DNA of 64,000 nucleotides from Thunnus maccoyii (lineage: Eukaryota > Chordata > Actinopteri > Scombriformes > Scombridae). Under the pieces are notes generated by a model. The model was not told where the DNA came from, made no database searches, and saw nothing but the letters and a program-made list of their open reading frames with translations. Location of the stretch: NCBI RefSeq assembly GCF_910596095.1, contig NC_056545.1:2030001-2094000 (forward strand), read 5' to 3'. Below, one piece after another: positions 23,851-35,719 of this stretch (its first letter is position 1; every line of letters begins with the position of its first letter). A program made the position numbers and the translations under genes.

Positions 23851-24310
23851 AAAAAATGAGTCTTCAGTTGCTTTTTTAAAGCTTCTACACAGACCATCTG
23901 TCTACAGGAAGAGAGTTCCACAGTGTTGGAGCCACGACTTCAAAGGCAGGATCACCTTCAGTTTTAAGTTGAGAGCGAGGGACAGCCAGTAGGCACTGGT
24001 CAGAAGACCTAAGTGACCTACTGGTGATATAGGGATGGAGAAGGTCACAGGTGCCTGTCCATGCAGGGCTCTGTACGTGAAAACAAGAACCTTAAAATGA
24101 ATCCTAAACTTGATGGGAAGCCAACGTAAAGAACTTAAAATGGGTGTGATGTGAGTCGTCCTGCTGGACCTGGTTAACAGCCTTGCAGCAGCACTCTGGA
24201 CCATTCGTAGATGGTTCAGAGATGACTTGCTGAGACAGGTGAAAAGTGAATTACAATAGTCCAGCCAGGATAATATGACAGCTTGAATAATCAGTGGGCT
24301 CAGCATAGTC
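23850..24310 (-). mobile_element. L2-clade LINE fragment
   Basis: The minus strand encodes LDYCNSLFTCL, RMVQSAAARLLTRSS, THITPILSSLRWLPIKFRI and FKVLVFTYRALHGQAP, the C-terminal block of an L2-type polymerase. The frame is lost towards the 3' end. It differs in sequence from the two other L2 copies on this side of the window. Confidence 0.75.
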
Positions 24311-24985
24311 TTACCAGATCAATAGCGCCTTGTCTGCCGAGGAAGCTTCCATCCATCAGCATGAACCACATCACCTCCCAAGTCCTGCAGGCCTCCCCCG
24401 TCTCCACCTGCTACCTCAGACCCTCCATCCCCTTGAATCCTGATTCACTTTAAGAACCAATTCAATGTACTGGTCGACAATTCAGTCCATCTACCTCATT
24501 AATCTTGCAGTTCTATTGGGCACAGAGGCCTAATTAATTCATTTTTGGTTCATTCACAAGAACCTATAGATTACTCGGTAGGCTACTACGCTAATAGGCT
24601 AATAATTCTGACTGTGCTGCATCCTACCAGTTGCTTCATGGGCATTTCCACCATATGACAAGCATGTCTGATGGAGTCTACAGCCGCCTTTGGTGTTCGA
24701 ACCTTGTTTGAGCCTTGTCTGCACCTGCGTAATTCAGTCTTTCACTGTACAAAGATTCCCCCTTTAGTAAAGCTAAAAATACTGTCACAAATTCTGGGAA
24801 AATGCCAATCTCTACCCCTCCTTCAAGAAATAAATGGATGCACAATGTTTGAGTGTTGCAAAAAATCAATGAGTGCAAAATATTCTCAAACAAAAAATGT
24901 TTAACAGATCAGCATAACCACTACATGAAATTAGCGTTTCAAGAACTTATACAAACAAACCTCACACACAGCACATTACACCACA
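24311..24985. other. Intergenic, nothing recognised
   Basis: Short open frames without motifs. No repeat ends were identified. Confidence 0.4.
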
Positions 24986-24989
24986 TGCC

Positions 24990-25180
24990 AACATTCACCC
25001 ATTCACACACACAGTCATAAACTGATGTTCCTAATGTTCATGGCACAGCCTTCAGGCACAATTTGGGGTTCAGTATCTTGCCCAAAGACACTTTGATATG
25101 CGGACAGGAGGAGCCGAGGATTGAACCACCGATATTCTGATCAGTGGACGACCTGCTCTACCTCTGAGACACAGCCACTC
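24990..25180 (-). mobile_element. tRNA-derived SINE
   Basis: On the minus strand a tRNA-like head reads GTGTCTCAGAGGTAGAGCAGG (A box) and GGTGGTTCAATCCTCGG (B box), followed by the body with AAAGTGTCTTTGGGCAAGATA. These are features of a widespread teleost tRNA-derived SINE. It lies just upstream of the promoter of the 26.3-kb OR. It is diverged and has no clear poly tail. Confidence 0.65.
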
Positions 25181-25289
25181 TCTATACACATATATAATAT
25201 GTGTTTCATATCTCTCTTTATGCAGCTATCATGAATTAACACTGTAAAAGACACACGTCATACTGCTGTGTACAAAGTCAGTATCAACA

Positions 25290-25416
25290 GTTGCCAAGCA
25301 ACGGTTGACCTGCCAGCATGCGGTGATGCTGCAGCTGATGGCCACTGACGCACCAAATAAAAGTGTCTGCTGTTTCAGTTCAGGTCTGGGGTGGAGGGTG
25401 GGTCGTGTCACGGAAG
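25290..25416 (+). promoter_or_regulatory. Promoter and 5' non-coding exon of the 26.3-kb OR
   Basis: X-box-like GTTGCCAAGCAAC at 25290-25302, TATA-like AATAAAAG at 25355-25362, then a leader ending GGAAG|GTAAAG at 25416/25417, a strong donor. The matching acceptor is CTGTGTGCAG ending at 25255+1000, that is 26255, giving a predicted intron of about 840 bp. The arrangement matches that at 18.94-19.03 kb. Confidence 0.6.
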
Positions 25417-26255
25417 GTAAAGTTGACAGAAACTCCCTCAGCAGCTGTTTCATTGTGTTTATGTGAATGTATTTCAGCTGTATGTTGTCCAAAAATAGCA
25501 GAAACATTTACAGTTTGTTGTGAGAAGACATATTCTTCAATGCTGGAGTAGCTTACAAATGAGTGCTAGTTGAAGTAGAGGATGTGTTTTTAAAAAATCC
25601 AATCCTCTACCATGAGAATAACTTTACATTTACTTATCTTCAAGCTTTTTTTGAAGGCTCCTTCATCATATAGATAGTTTAGGTTTTATTTGCTATGTTG
25701 TGTATCTATCTCTGTCATCTCTAACTTCAGTCTAATACACTGGGGGTGAACAGAACTGTGTTTGTGCTGCTCACAGCATTGAAAAATGACATTTAAAAAA
25801 GTCAACAGCAATGTGTCTTTGTAGAGAGTCTCCCTGTTACTCAGGATGAGAACAGTGCTCGTTTAAAGACATCCAAAATTCTTTAAATGTCACTTAAAGT
25901 GAGTGCAGAGACACTTAAAAGTCAGAAAGTCAGATTAACTTCAGTTCAGAGAAACACAATTCTTTTATCAAACGATGTGTTTTTGTCATTTTAATTTGAA
26001 AATATTTCAGATTCCCTTCATTAAAGGATAAGTTCACATTTTCAAGTATCTTAAAACAATAGTCACATGTTCATATGTACATTTAAGGTCACTGTAATTA
26101 TTCTCCTGTCTATTCTGGCTGTGAAGAGATCTCTCTATAAATGTCAATGTTAATGTGGGCATGTGAGTATAGTTTTTAGACAAATATGAATCTATCCTTT
26201 AAGGTATTAACAGAGTCTTTGTGAAATCTTGTTGCTTTTCTGTAACTGTGTGCAG
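25417..26255 (+). other. Predicted 5' UTR intron of the 26.3-kb OR
   Basis: Bounded by GTAAAG and TGTGTGCAG. It contains AT-rich sequence with no separate gene or repeat recognised. Confidence 0.45.
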
Positions 26256-26304
26256 CTGAAATGTCATCCTCAAAAAAAGTCTTCATTGTTACGTGACATA
26301 AGAT

Positions 26305-27255
26305 ATGGAAAACCAGACTGTAAGTGAGGATATCCTTCTCCTGGAGAGGTTGCAGGTCACCCCCCAGTCTTCCATCCCTGCCTTCACCCTCCTCCTCATC
26401 ATATACATCTTCATCATGGTATCCAACCTTGGCCTGGTAGTCCTGATCTTTAGGACCAGAAGCCTCCACCAGCCCATGTATCTGCTCTTGTGCAACATGA
26501 GTATTAATGATGCGTTTGGGGCGACGATAGTTATACCTCATGTACTCAGAGATATTTTAATATCAAACTCGGAGCGTTACATTCATTACTTCTGCTGTGT
26601 CATTCAGGCCTTCTGTGTTCATTTCCATGCAAGCGCCTCTCACACTGTACTCATGATCATGGCTTTTGACCGCTATGTCGCCATCTGCAACCCCCTGCGA
26701 TACGCCACCATCATGACCAACAAGATGGTGGTGAAGCTGTCGGTTGCGGCGTGGGCCGTAGCCTTTATCATGGTGGCGATCCTTGTGGGGCTCAGCGTGC
26801 GCCTGTCACGTTGCAGGCGGGTTATACTCAACCCTTTCTGTGATAACGCCTCCTTGTTCAGCCTCTCCTGTGAAAGCTTACTCATCAATCACATCTACGG
26901 CCTCGGCTACACGGTGGTCCTGCTGGGCTCCTCCATCGGCAGCGTAACTCTCACCTACTTGAAAATTGCTGTGGTGTGTTTGCGCAACAAGAACAAGATG
27001 TTGAACAGCAAAGCGCTGCAGACCTGTGCCACCCATCTGGCTGTGTACATCATCCTGCTGGTGTCTGGCTTCATCATCGTCATCCTGCACCGTTTCCCTC
27101 AGCTGTCAGACCACAGGAAAGTGGCGTCTGTCCTGGGACATGTTGCCTTACCTGCCCTGAATGCTGTTATCTACGGGTTGCAAATTAAAGAGGTCAGGCA
27201 GAGGATTACGGCTGCGTTCCACAACAATAAAGTATCTCTAATGAATGTAAAGTGA
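26305..27255 (+). CDS. Odorant receptor, subfamily B (316 aa)
   Basis: A complete fish-type OR, nearest to the 19555 gene. Seen: NQT glycosylation site at residue 3, TM1 at about 26-49, PMYLLLCNMSIND in TM2, MAFDRYVAICNPLRY after TM3, CDNASLFSLSC in loop 2, NSKALQTCATHLAVY at TM6. As in 19555, TM7 reads PALNAVIYG, lacking the proline of NPxIY. The start is supported by paralogue alignment and by an acceptor about 50 bp upstream. Differences from 19555 are spread over the protein and the frame is open, which fits a gene kept by selection rather than a fresh pseudogene. Confidence 0.95.
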   Translation: MENQTVSEDILLLERLQVTPQSSIPAFTLLLIIYIFIMVSNLGLVVLIFRTRSLHQPMYLLLCNMSINDAFGATIVIPHVLRDILISNSERYIHYFCCVIQAFCVHFHASASHTVLMIMAFDRYVAICNPLRYATIMTNKMVVKLSVAAWAVAFIMVAILVGLSVRLSRCRRVILNPFCDNASLFSLSCESLLINHIYGLGYTVVLLGSSIGSVTLTYLKIAVVCLRNKNKMLNSKALQTCATHLAVYIILLVSGFIIVILHRFPQLSDHRKVASVLGHVALPALNAVIYGLQIKEVRQRITAAFHNNKVSLMNVK

Positions 27256-27950
27256 TACAGTTTGATCAGAGAGCCGAGCAAAATATACATAAACACAGGA
27301 TGCTCAAAGAATATAAAAATAATCCTTCCTCAGTTGGAAGGAACACAGTCTGCATATATTATGTTGAAATGACTTCTATTACTTGTGCTTTCAAAATTCA
27401 GCCACTGTTGTCCATAACATTGTGATAAGCTACCTATTAATAATATTCTGTTAATAAATTAAGTAAAAATTAAGCTGTAACCTTACTGCATCCTTACAAA
27501 ATTCATCCTACTTTTTTACTCATTAGTGGTATTTCACATAAGAGTGGTATATATGGATCGGATTCAGTAATATATCCATGATGTATTTATAAAATCTTAC
27601 AATTTAGCTTTTTTCTTTCAAAGACTTTATGTGTTCGACAAGCTGAATCCATCTCATTTATGTTGTTAACATTCAAAGAGCACTCTCACAATCTGTGCAG
27701 CAGAGGTGAAGATATCATGACTTTTAGTGTTTAATGTGGGTCAGGCTCTAAAAACGCTGGGTCCTACAATTCCTTCAATGATAAACGTAGTTGTGTCTTT
27801 CATGAGACCCTCCTTGCCTCCTGACTGTCCACCTCATTTAAACCCATGATGTAAAAAAAGCACTCAAGTACTGAAATGTTCAGAGCCATAATATTCTGTG
27901 AGTCTGCCCTCCTAAAAAACCCAGCAGCATCAGCATTCCAGTAAATCCCC
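27256..27950. other. Intergenic, nothing recognised
   Basis: AT-rich downstream region of the 26.3-kb OR. No supported gene or repeat. Confidence 0.4.
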
Positions 27951-27954
27951 AAAA

Positions 27955-28290
27955 ATGACTCACTGGCCACTTTATTAGGAGCATCTGTGCAGTCTAATGT
28001 AATCCAATACAACAGCTCTGCCATAAATTCTACTTTTATGAAACTTATACATTTTCAGTTTTTGTTGACATTGTCAGAAAGGTGATAATTCTACTTTATG
28101 TTTATTATCAAGGTTGTAGTGGGTGGTGTTGGTGTACTGGACTGCATTATATTGAAAAGTGTTCCTAATATTTTGCCCCCCTCATGTAAGTTAATTGATT
28201 GGACAAAATATTAGGAACACCATTCAATATAATGCCCTCCATTACACCACCACCCACTACAACTTCAATAATGAACATAAACATTCTTCA
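27955..28290. mobile_element. DNA-transposon remnant with a fold-back end
   Basis: Starts with CACTGGCCACTTTATTAGGA and CTAATGTAATCCAATACAAC, a familiar fish transposon piece. It is followed by an inverted repeat: GTTGTAGTGGGTGGTG (from about 28113) through GTGTTCCTAATATTTTG, inverted at 28200-28265. Arms are about 80 bp with a short spacer. Not coding. Confidence 0.6.
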
Positions 28291-28800
28291 ACATATGTGT
28301 AAAGTTTCGTGTTGATTCAATAAAACATTAACGAGTTAAGGCCAATTTCCTACTAAACTCTGCCCTTTACAAAGTTTTTTGATCAATGACGGCCATGTTT
28401 TTAGACCAATATTTCTAATTTTTCATGTTTATTCACATATTCGATCTCAGTCTTCCAAGGCAGAATGCCAAATTTGGTGATGATAGCTCAAAAATTGTAG
28501 GAGGGGTAGCGAAAAAACAGATTTGGACAAAATTCGAAATGGTGAAAAATCTGTCTAGGCACAAATGGGTGTGGCTTATATGGATAGATTCATCTGGACC
28601 CACAGAATCCAGGAAAAAATAGAATTTTGTTTTTGAGACTTACGGTTTAAACATAACATAAAAAAAAAAAATGTAATGTTCGCTGTTATAGCACCACCGT
28701 GTGGCTGACATGGGTGATTATTGGTGCCTGAGTAATGGGGGGCCATAGGAGCCTACCTACTGAATTCAGTTGTAGGACTTATGGTTGATGAGCCTCAGAC
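28291..28800. repeat. Dispersed non-coding repeat
   Basis: Contains TGCCAAATTTGGTGATGATA and GCTGTTATAGCACCACCGTG, close in style to the repeat at 3800-4265. No protein is encoded; the 65-codon frame inside is chance. Confidence 0.4.
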
Positions 28801-28817
28801 ACTTTTAGTGGAGGGGT

Positions 28818-29327
28818 CGGACTGGGGGTCCGATGGTGCAAAGCTTGGTACTGGGGGTCCCATGGTGCATAGCTCGGTACTGGGGATCCGAAGGTGCGGA
28901 GCTTGGTACTAGGGGCCCCATGGTGTGGAGCTTGGTACTGGGGGTCCCATGGTGTTGAGCTCAGTACTGGGGGTCCAATGGTGTGGAGCTTGGTACTGGG
29001 GGTCCCATGGTGCGGAGCTTGGTACTGGGGGTCCCATGGTGCATAGCTCGGTACTGGGGATCCGAAGGTGCGGAGCTTGGTACTGGGGGCCCCATGGTGC
29101 GGAGCTTGGTACTGGGGGTCCCATGGTGTTGAGCTCGGTACTGGGGGTCCGATGGTGTGGAGCTTGGTACTGGGGGTCCCATGGTGCAGAGCTTGGTACT
29201 GGGGGTTAGATGATGTGGAGCTTGGTACTGGGGGTCCCATGGTGTGGAGTTTGGTACTGGGGGTTAGATGATGTGGAGCTTGGTATTGGGGGCCCCATGG
29301 TGTGGCGCTTGGTACTGGGGGCCTGGA
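28818..29327. repeat. 29-bp minisatellite, about 18 copies
   Basis: The unit reads about GAGCTTGGTACTGGGGGTCC plus CATGGTGCG. The GGTAC core (with a few base changes) recurs at 28847, 28876, 28905, 28934 and so on to 29311, exactly every 29 bp with no length change. Because 29 is not a multiple of three, each frame passes through all phases and is open by chance, giving several proline-rich pseudo-ORFs on both strands. It is not a gene and not a CRISPR array: there are no unique spacers. Confidence 0.95.
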
Positions 29328-29329
29328 GG

Positions 29330-30180
29330 AGAAAGCTGCTGGTAGATCTGAGGATGTGGGTGGAGGTTTGTGGTGTGATCAGTTGCAGTTCATGCTGATT
29401 TGATCAATTGATTGACTAATCAGATTGCTTGGTCGGAACAACCTGTTCTATATTTTATATTTTTATTTAGGATGTGATCAAAGTCAGAGAGGACTAACAT
29501 CCTGGAATACTACTGTGCACAGTAGTTGAGGAGCGTTAACTTCTATGAAGAACATAACTTCTACTTCATTGAAGCTGAACAAAGTTGAATGAAACTTAAA
29601 AACATCATCAATTTATTTGGCTTTGAAGAGATAAAAAAGTATTGAAGTGGGAGAACATCCAGCTTTGGATGATGTAATAGACTTGTGAACTTGTTCACGT
29701 CAACTTCCTTTCAATCTCAGCCTGTCATTTTTGTAAGAAATGCATTCTCATCAGGTTACTTCTAGATGGAAGTAAACTGAATTTTTGTTCTTTTAGAGCA
29801 GCGGTCCACCAACAAGCAGCTCCAAAGGTTCAACTGAAAAGGAGCATCCTGGTTCCTGTTGATACAGACCCTTGTGTTTTTCACAGAACTGTAACACTGT
29901 AACCAAGCAACCAACCAAACAACCAGTCAATGTGTTTTTTTTTAATAATGTTTGAAAAAGAATTAAAATTCATGTCCCTTACATCCAATATGCCTTCTAA
30001 CATACAAACAGACAGAAGGTCAGTCCTGAGTGCACCTATTTCCGTAATACCTGGATTACATACTACCACTTTATTACCATAACACCTGAAAGGGGGGGGG
30101 GGGACAAAAGTCTTGTTGTCTCCACTATTCTGGCACCAGTGAGTGAAGGTCTATTGGCCCACAGAGCACTAAGTGACCAG
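29330..30180. other. Intergenic
   Basis: A G-run of about 11 lies at about 30092-30102. No gene or transposon is otherwise recognised. Confidence 0.45.
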
Positions 30181-30187
30181 GAACGTT

Positions 30188-30280
30188 GTTGCCATGAGAA
30201 CCATGGTCGCTCAATCACCTTTTAAAAAGTGTCTGCCAGTCGACCTCTGCTCTGGCTGGAGGAGGTTCACGTCAACAGAG
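30188..30280 (+). promoter_or_regulatory. Promoter and 5' non-coding exon of the 31.7-kb OR
   Basis: X-box-like GTTGCCATGAGAAC at 30188-30201, TATA-like TTTAAAAAG at 30221-30229, then a leader with TCTGGCTGGAGGAGGTTCAC ending ACAGAG|GTAAAT at 30280/30281. The leader and donor are clearly homologous to those at 35.8 kb. The predicted intron runs to the acceptor at 31681. Confidence 0.6.
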
Positions 30281-31681
30281 GTAAATCTGACACATACACT
30301 CGTATCGTCTCACCATCATGTTCTCCACTGTTCACTGAATATTGAATGTATTGTATGTGATATGTTGATAATACTAACAGCAATGAAATGTTAATACTGA
30401 TGAACTAATTAAAACGTAGTTTGGAAAAGAATCCAAAATGAATTGAATGAAAGCAGGAATGTTTTACTGCAATAATGAGTGTTTGAAATAACAGCTGCTT
30501 TGTATTATATGTTCATATATGTTCCATAAAAAGTATGAATATTATCTGTTTGGCTAAAAGGGCAAAAACCTTTAACAGTGCAATCTAAATATCGATGAAA
30601 AATTGAGCCAAAATTAACAAAAACATACAACATGAAACAAAGATCTGTGAAGTATATATTATATATTACTCCTTACTATAAGACATTTTTACCAACAGCA
30701 TGTTATTGACTGTTTGAATGTTTATGGAAATGTTTTTAACCTTATGTAGTCTTGCAAGTGAGTCGTAGTAGTAATAGTCAGTAATAGTTTGTTTTTAGGA
30801 TATCAGGTTTGTTTTCATTGAAGCAGGCACAGCTGCCTGATCTGTAACTATTGATATACACTGTTTGCACATGAATATTGGCCTTCCAGTAGAACAATGT
30901 GAATCACTTTCATAAAGATAAAAAGCTGCACAACATTGTCAGCACACAGGTAGAACTTGTAATAATATGTTCATGATCTTGACCCGAAGATTTGTATATT
31001 TGAAGCGGGTTTCATTTCCAGTGTAGGTTTGAATGTTAAAGTGAAGGCAGTTTTCTTTTCATTCTAAACCATCAGCTTCGATGGTATAATTTTGATTTTA
31101 CATGCACAGTGACAGTACTGAGACCAAACCTTAGACTTTAGTGCATACTTTATATTTATACTGAGTGACTTTTGGTGGAGGGATCAGATACAGTGAGGTT
31201 AACAGAACTGTAAATGTGAATATTACGGATTTAATAAGTAACAATTTACAAGTTAGTCTCAAAACTTGGGAAACAAACAGATGTGGAGATTTACATTAAA
31301 AGAACAAATGTGAGAAAACATGTATGCTCTGTTTTCAGGTCACTGCTTCTATCTTATATATTTTGGTTTGATTTCAGTATAAATTCCAATGTTTGTCATT
31401 TGATGACTATAATATATATATACACACATATGATCAATGTAAAAGAATTGAACTAAGAAAATGATGTTCAGTTGTTCATTTATTATTCCACCATATTCAG
31501 GATGAGAATAGTAAGATTGTGTTTGATTAGATATTTAGAGGTTACTTCATGCTGTATTTTTGTATTTTTTAACTTAATTACCAGCTCACTAATTATCATT
31601 ATTAACACTATCACTTTGACAAATTAGGTTTTAGTAACATATCCAGTGTTGATTGAATTCTCTGTCTATGATCCTCTCTAG
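30281..31681 (+). other. Predicted 5' UTR intron of the 31.7-kb OR
   Basis: About 1.4 kb of AT-rich sequence between the GTAAAT donor and CCTCTCTAG acceptor. No other gene seen. Confidence 0.45.
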
Positions 31682-31698
31682 GATCCTCCCTCTGCACT

Positions 31699-32628
31699 AT
31701 GGAGAACGAGACTTTCAATTTAGATATTCTACAGCTGGAGGGGTTAAAGGTCAGCCCCGAGGCCTCCATTCCCGCCTTCATCCTCCTCCTCCTCATCTAC
31801 ATCTTCATCATGGTGTCCAACATCGGCCTGGTAATCCTGATCTTAATGGAGTCGAGCCTCCATGAGCCCATGTACCTGCTTTTCTGCAACATGAGTATTA
31901 ACGATGCATTCGGTGCCACGACCATCATTCCCAGTGTACTGGGATATATTTTTACACCTATTGCACAGCGTTACATTCACTATTATGAGTGTGTCATTCA
32001 GGCCTTCTGTGCTCACTTTCATGTAGCCATCTCTCACACGGTACTCACTATCATGGCCTTCGATCGCTACGTGGCCATCTGCAACCCCCTGCGATACGCC
32101 ACCATCATGACCAAGCAGATGGTGGTGTCGCTGTCGGTGGGGGCCTGGGGGACGGCTTTCTTTTTGGTTGCAATCCTCGTGAGCCTCAGCGTCTGCCTAT
32201 CACGCTGCAGACGGGCTGTACACAACCCGTTCTGCGACAACGCCTCCTTGTTCAAGCTGTCCTGTGAAAATGTTCTCATCAACCACGTTTATGGCCTCGG
32301 TACCGGCGTGGCCATAATGTGCGGCTCTCTTTCCAGTGTAACGCTTTCCTACTTGAGGATCGCCATGGTGTGTTTGAGTAGTAAGAACAAAGCTCTGAAC
32401 AGCAAAGCGCTGCAGACCTGCGCCACCCACCTGGCTGTGTACATCCTCCTGCTCTTTTCAGGCAACATCATCATCATCCTCCATCGTTTCCCGAACTTAT
32501 CAGACCACAGGAAGGTAGCGTCTGTCTTGATCCATGTGGTTCCTCCTTCAGTGAACGCTATTATCTATGGACTGCAAATCAAAGCACTCAGAGAGAGAAT
32601 TGTTATTGTATTAACAGGGAAAAAATGA
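31699..32628 (+). CDS. Odorant receptor, subfamily B (309 aa)
   Basis: A complete fish-type OR. Seen: NET glycosylation site at residue 3, TM1 at about 26-49, LHEPMYLLFCNMSIND in TM2, MAFDRYVAICNPLRY after TM3, CDNASLFKLSC in loop 2, NSKALQTCATHLAVY at TM6. TM7 reads PPSVNAIIYG, again without the NPxIY proline. The C terminus is short (ends LTGKK). The leader just upstream of the ATG (GATCCTCCCTCTG after a CTCTCTAG acceptor) is nearly identical to that of the 37798 gene, so these two form a duplicate pair. AATAAA lies at 32660, 32 bp after the stop codon. Confidence 0.95.
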   Translation: MENETFNLDILQLEGLKVSPEASIPAFILLLLIYIFIMVSNIGLVILILMESSLHEPMYLLFCNMSINDAFGATTIIPSVLGYIFTPIAQRYIHYYECVIQAFCAHFHVAISHTVLTIMAFDRYVAICNPLRYATIMTKQMVVSLSVGAWGTAFFLVAILVSLSVCLSRCRRAVHNPFCDNASLFKLSCENVLINHVYGLGTGVAIMCGSLSSVTLSYLRIAMVCLSSKNKALNSKALQTCATHLAVYILLLFSGNIIIILHRFPNLSDHRKVASVLIHVVPPSVNAIIYGLQIKALRERIVIVLTGKK

Positions 32629-35130
32629 CTGTGACATGCTGAGGTGAAACGACAAAATGAAATAAATTGTAAATACATGTTGGTGTAATACTGAAGTACT
32701 AGTGAAATGTACAGTTATGCGATTAGAATACCTGCTCTCTCTCTATCTAGTGTTGAGTTTCAGTAGCTGTTTCTGCTTCTGATCAGGTTCCCAAATGAAA
32801 AATTAATATCGCCCCCATCTTTCTCCCATTTATTTGCAATGTGCAGATATTCAGGCAGCAGACTTTTCATTTTTAGCCACAAAGATCCACATGTTGTGCA
32901 CACAACTTACCGACTTTGGATGAGTTACTGTCTTGTCAACACAACACATGGATCTTAGCACATATGTTGTGCACACAAGGTTTTTAAAAAAATCTTTCAG
33001 GACTAGGACTTATTTTACAAAAATGCTGTCATACCCAAACCTTCTCTTTTAAGAACTGGATGAGGAGCATGTGCTGAAATTACTTTCTAATACTATAAAT
33101 AGTAATTACAAATAACCTATAAAATGTCACAATTATATGTAAGATCTTATCCTGTAAGAATCTGACTTACAGAAAAAAACCTCTTTGCACTTTTTTCATG
33201 TTATCTGTAAGAGTGTTATTGCTGATGTAAACAAGTCTTAACCATAGCCGGAAAATATTAAAACTTTAGCTTGAGCAGCTACCTATAGTCTCTATTAAAA
33301 GAGATGTCAATCATTTCGGAGTGATAACTGCTTCTGTTTATGCTAATATGTTAAAAGTATTTAAAAAACGGAATAAACTTTATTACTTTAACATTTCATT
33401 GCTACAAATGCTCAATGGAAATTAATCCACTAGATGTCATAATAGTTGTAAGTACAGTAATACACCTCTTTGTACCAAAGTATTACAATATGGATGTGTC
33501 TTCACTGTATATTATTCAAACAGAGGAAGGATCACTGTACTTCATTGTTTCCTACAGCAGGTTATCAATATGTGTAATAATAAAGAATAAAATATTTATA
33601 CTTTTGTCTATAAGTTGTCTGTCTTTATTTATTATGAATAGACCTGCAAAAGTACATTTTAAATCATGTATTGAATAAGAATCTCTGCAATCTATTTTAA
33701 CTTTAGCTTAGTTTAGCTTTTAAAATACATAGATAACACAAGTTATAACTTAATGTTTAAGAACAAAAACTTTTGCATGTCATATTTTTTAGTTATTTGA
33801 TTAAAAGACCTTTATTACTCCTCAAGTCTCCCATTCGTGTTTTAGAAATATCAATTTATTTTGCAGAAAGCAATTTAAATTTGAAAGACAGAAACTCACT
33901 GTGTACAGAATTTAACCATTATTTATCAGTCTGATTTTGAATTTGATGCCTTTATTGAATATTCTGTAAATTCACTATTTAGACTAAAAAATTTTTTACT
34001 GAGAACTTGACATTAAAATAAATTGTACAAGGTACTGTAGTACAGTTAAGCTCACATTTAAGATAGTATGTTGTATACCAAACATTACTATCATGTAAAT
34101 AATAGCCATGAATTTAATTAATAATTTGTGCCATGAATGAACAAAACAGCAAACGATATTGTTATATGTATATATATATGACATATGGTTAAAGCATGTC
34201 AGAGATAACACAACGTTCACGTATTTGTGTCCAAAACTGCATTAAATCAAATTGCTCATCAGATTGTCCATGACCTGGTGACTTTTACTGTGTATTTTGC
34301 ACTGTATAAATTAGTGATGTATGTACACTTGCCTCTAATTCAATGTCAAGTAGGAACTGAAGTTACAGGTTGTTGTGGCTAGCTAGCTGGCTAGTTATTT
34401 AACGCTAATGCTGTGAATTGGTCGACTCAATCCTCTGACCGACTTTGACAATGAAAATCCTGCAAGAGGGTATTCAGCATTTGAGTTAGCACCGGTTAGC
34501 TATAGCATTATATTACAGTATTATAAGGAAAATGTGTCTAAAATTAGCCTTTAGTTCTTTCTAATGTAGTTTAGCTCAGATGCTTACATGCAATAACTTA
34601 CTTAGATAAGTATTTCCATGAACTGAGCCATCTATTACTGTTGGCAGTCAGTTAGCTAAGCATGCTAATGTTAGCAGCACGCCTTAAAGCAAATAAACAC
34701 AGTTTATCAATCCACATTCTTATCTGTTCTTGTGGCTTCATGGACCCATGAAACATCATCAGTCACAGTAAAGTGCTGTCCCTGATATTTGTTGATATCA
34801 AATTAGTTTGTCTGAAGGTAAAGTTAAAGTTCCGCTAAGCTCAAACTCACAAGGACGCAAATTTGAATTTTGTGTTTGCTGTATTGAGAGAGATGCACTG
34901 TTTAATCCATTACTTACACTTTTAAAAAAGCCAAAATACTACACCACCATCCATAATCTTTTGATACCATCCTTCCCTCTGACTGCCAGTAGTGTGAAGA
35001 GTCAATTTATGGACAAAAACAAACATCAGGAACAAGAAATGTTTAAATCCTTGTAGGAGTCTGGATTTAAAACACTTTCTTGGCTTTACTGTTGCTATAA
35101 AGCATAGGCCAGCAAGAACAATTTACAGCC
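32629..35130. other. Intergenic, AT-rich
   Basis: Long AT-rich stretch. A TAGCTAGCTGGCTAG motif near 34378 and surrounding TTAGC-rich sequence resemble worn repeats. No supported gene. Confidence 0.4.
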
Positions 35131-35310
35131 ATAGGTCGGGATGTCAATGATAAATCGATTATTGGTTAATCAGCATCCGCATTTTGTCAGTCAAACATTT
35201 TTCAACTGACGACATAGAAGAACCGGAGCAGCTCGCTTTGAGCTTCAAAACCACTCTTCAGAAACCAACGGGTGACGTCATGGTAAATACGTCTACTATG
35301 TTTAATTGCT
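35130..35310. repeat. Dispersed repeat, related to the one at position 1
   Basis: CTCTTCAGAAACCAACGGGT followed by GACGTCATGGTAAATACGTC is the recognisable core of a common fish repeat. Preceded by ATAAATCGATTATTGGTTAATC. Not coding. Confidence 0.45.
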
Positions 35311-35715
35311 TTATTGTCTTCATCACATCCAGTATGTGCTGCACTGTTTCATTTGAATGAATCCCTCATGGGTTCAAAATTTGAATCCCACATGGTGAAG
35401 ATCAACTCCATTAATGGTGAAGAAAACATTTACATCATTACAGAATGTTAATTTATTTTATTATGTTGGTTCTTGCTTACAAAAGTCAGCCATATCTTAA
35501 TGATCATAACTTGAATGTTTTCATCATTGGTCATTGCTAATAAAATGGTGACAGGAGATAAAATATCTCTGAGTTTAGTGAATCCAGATGTTTTAACAAA
35601 GTGGAATCAGATCCAGAACGGAGCCAACATGTTGTATCTCAAACATGTAAATAAAAAAAACAACAGAGCTGAGCTGATACAAACACTGACAACATACTGA
35701 TGCCAAGTTGACAGC
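35311..35715. other. Intergenic upstream of the 37.8-kb OR promoter
   Basis: Nothing recognised; the short open frame at 35515-35700 has no motif. Confidence 0.4.
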
Positions 35716-35719
35716 AACA

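Noticed and set aside
28779-29240. Proline-rich 153-codon frame on the minus strand and other frames over the same place
   Set aside because: They are translations of the 29-bp tandem repeat in different phases. Openness in several frames on both strands follows from the repeat itself.
28818-29327. Resemblance to a CRISPR array
   Set aside because: Units are contiguous with no unique spacers, and the setting is a fish genome.
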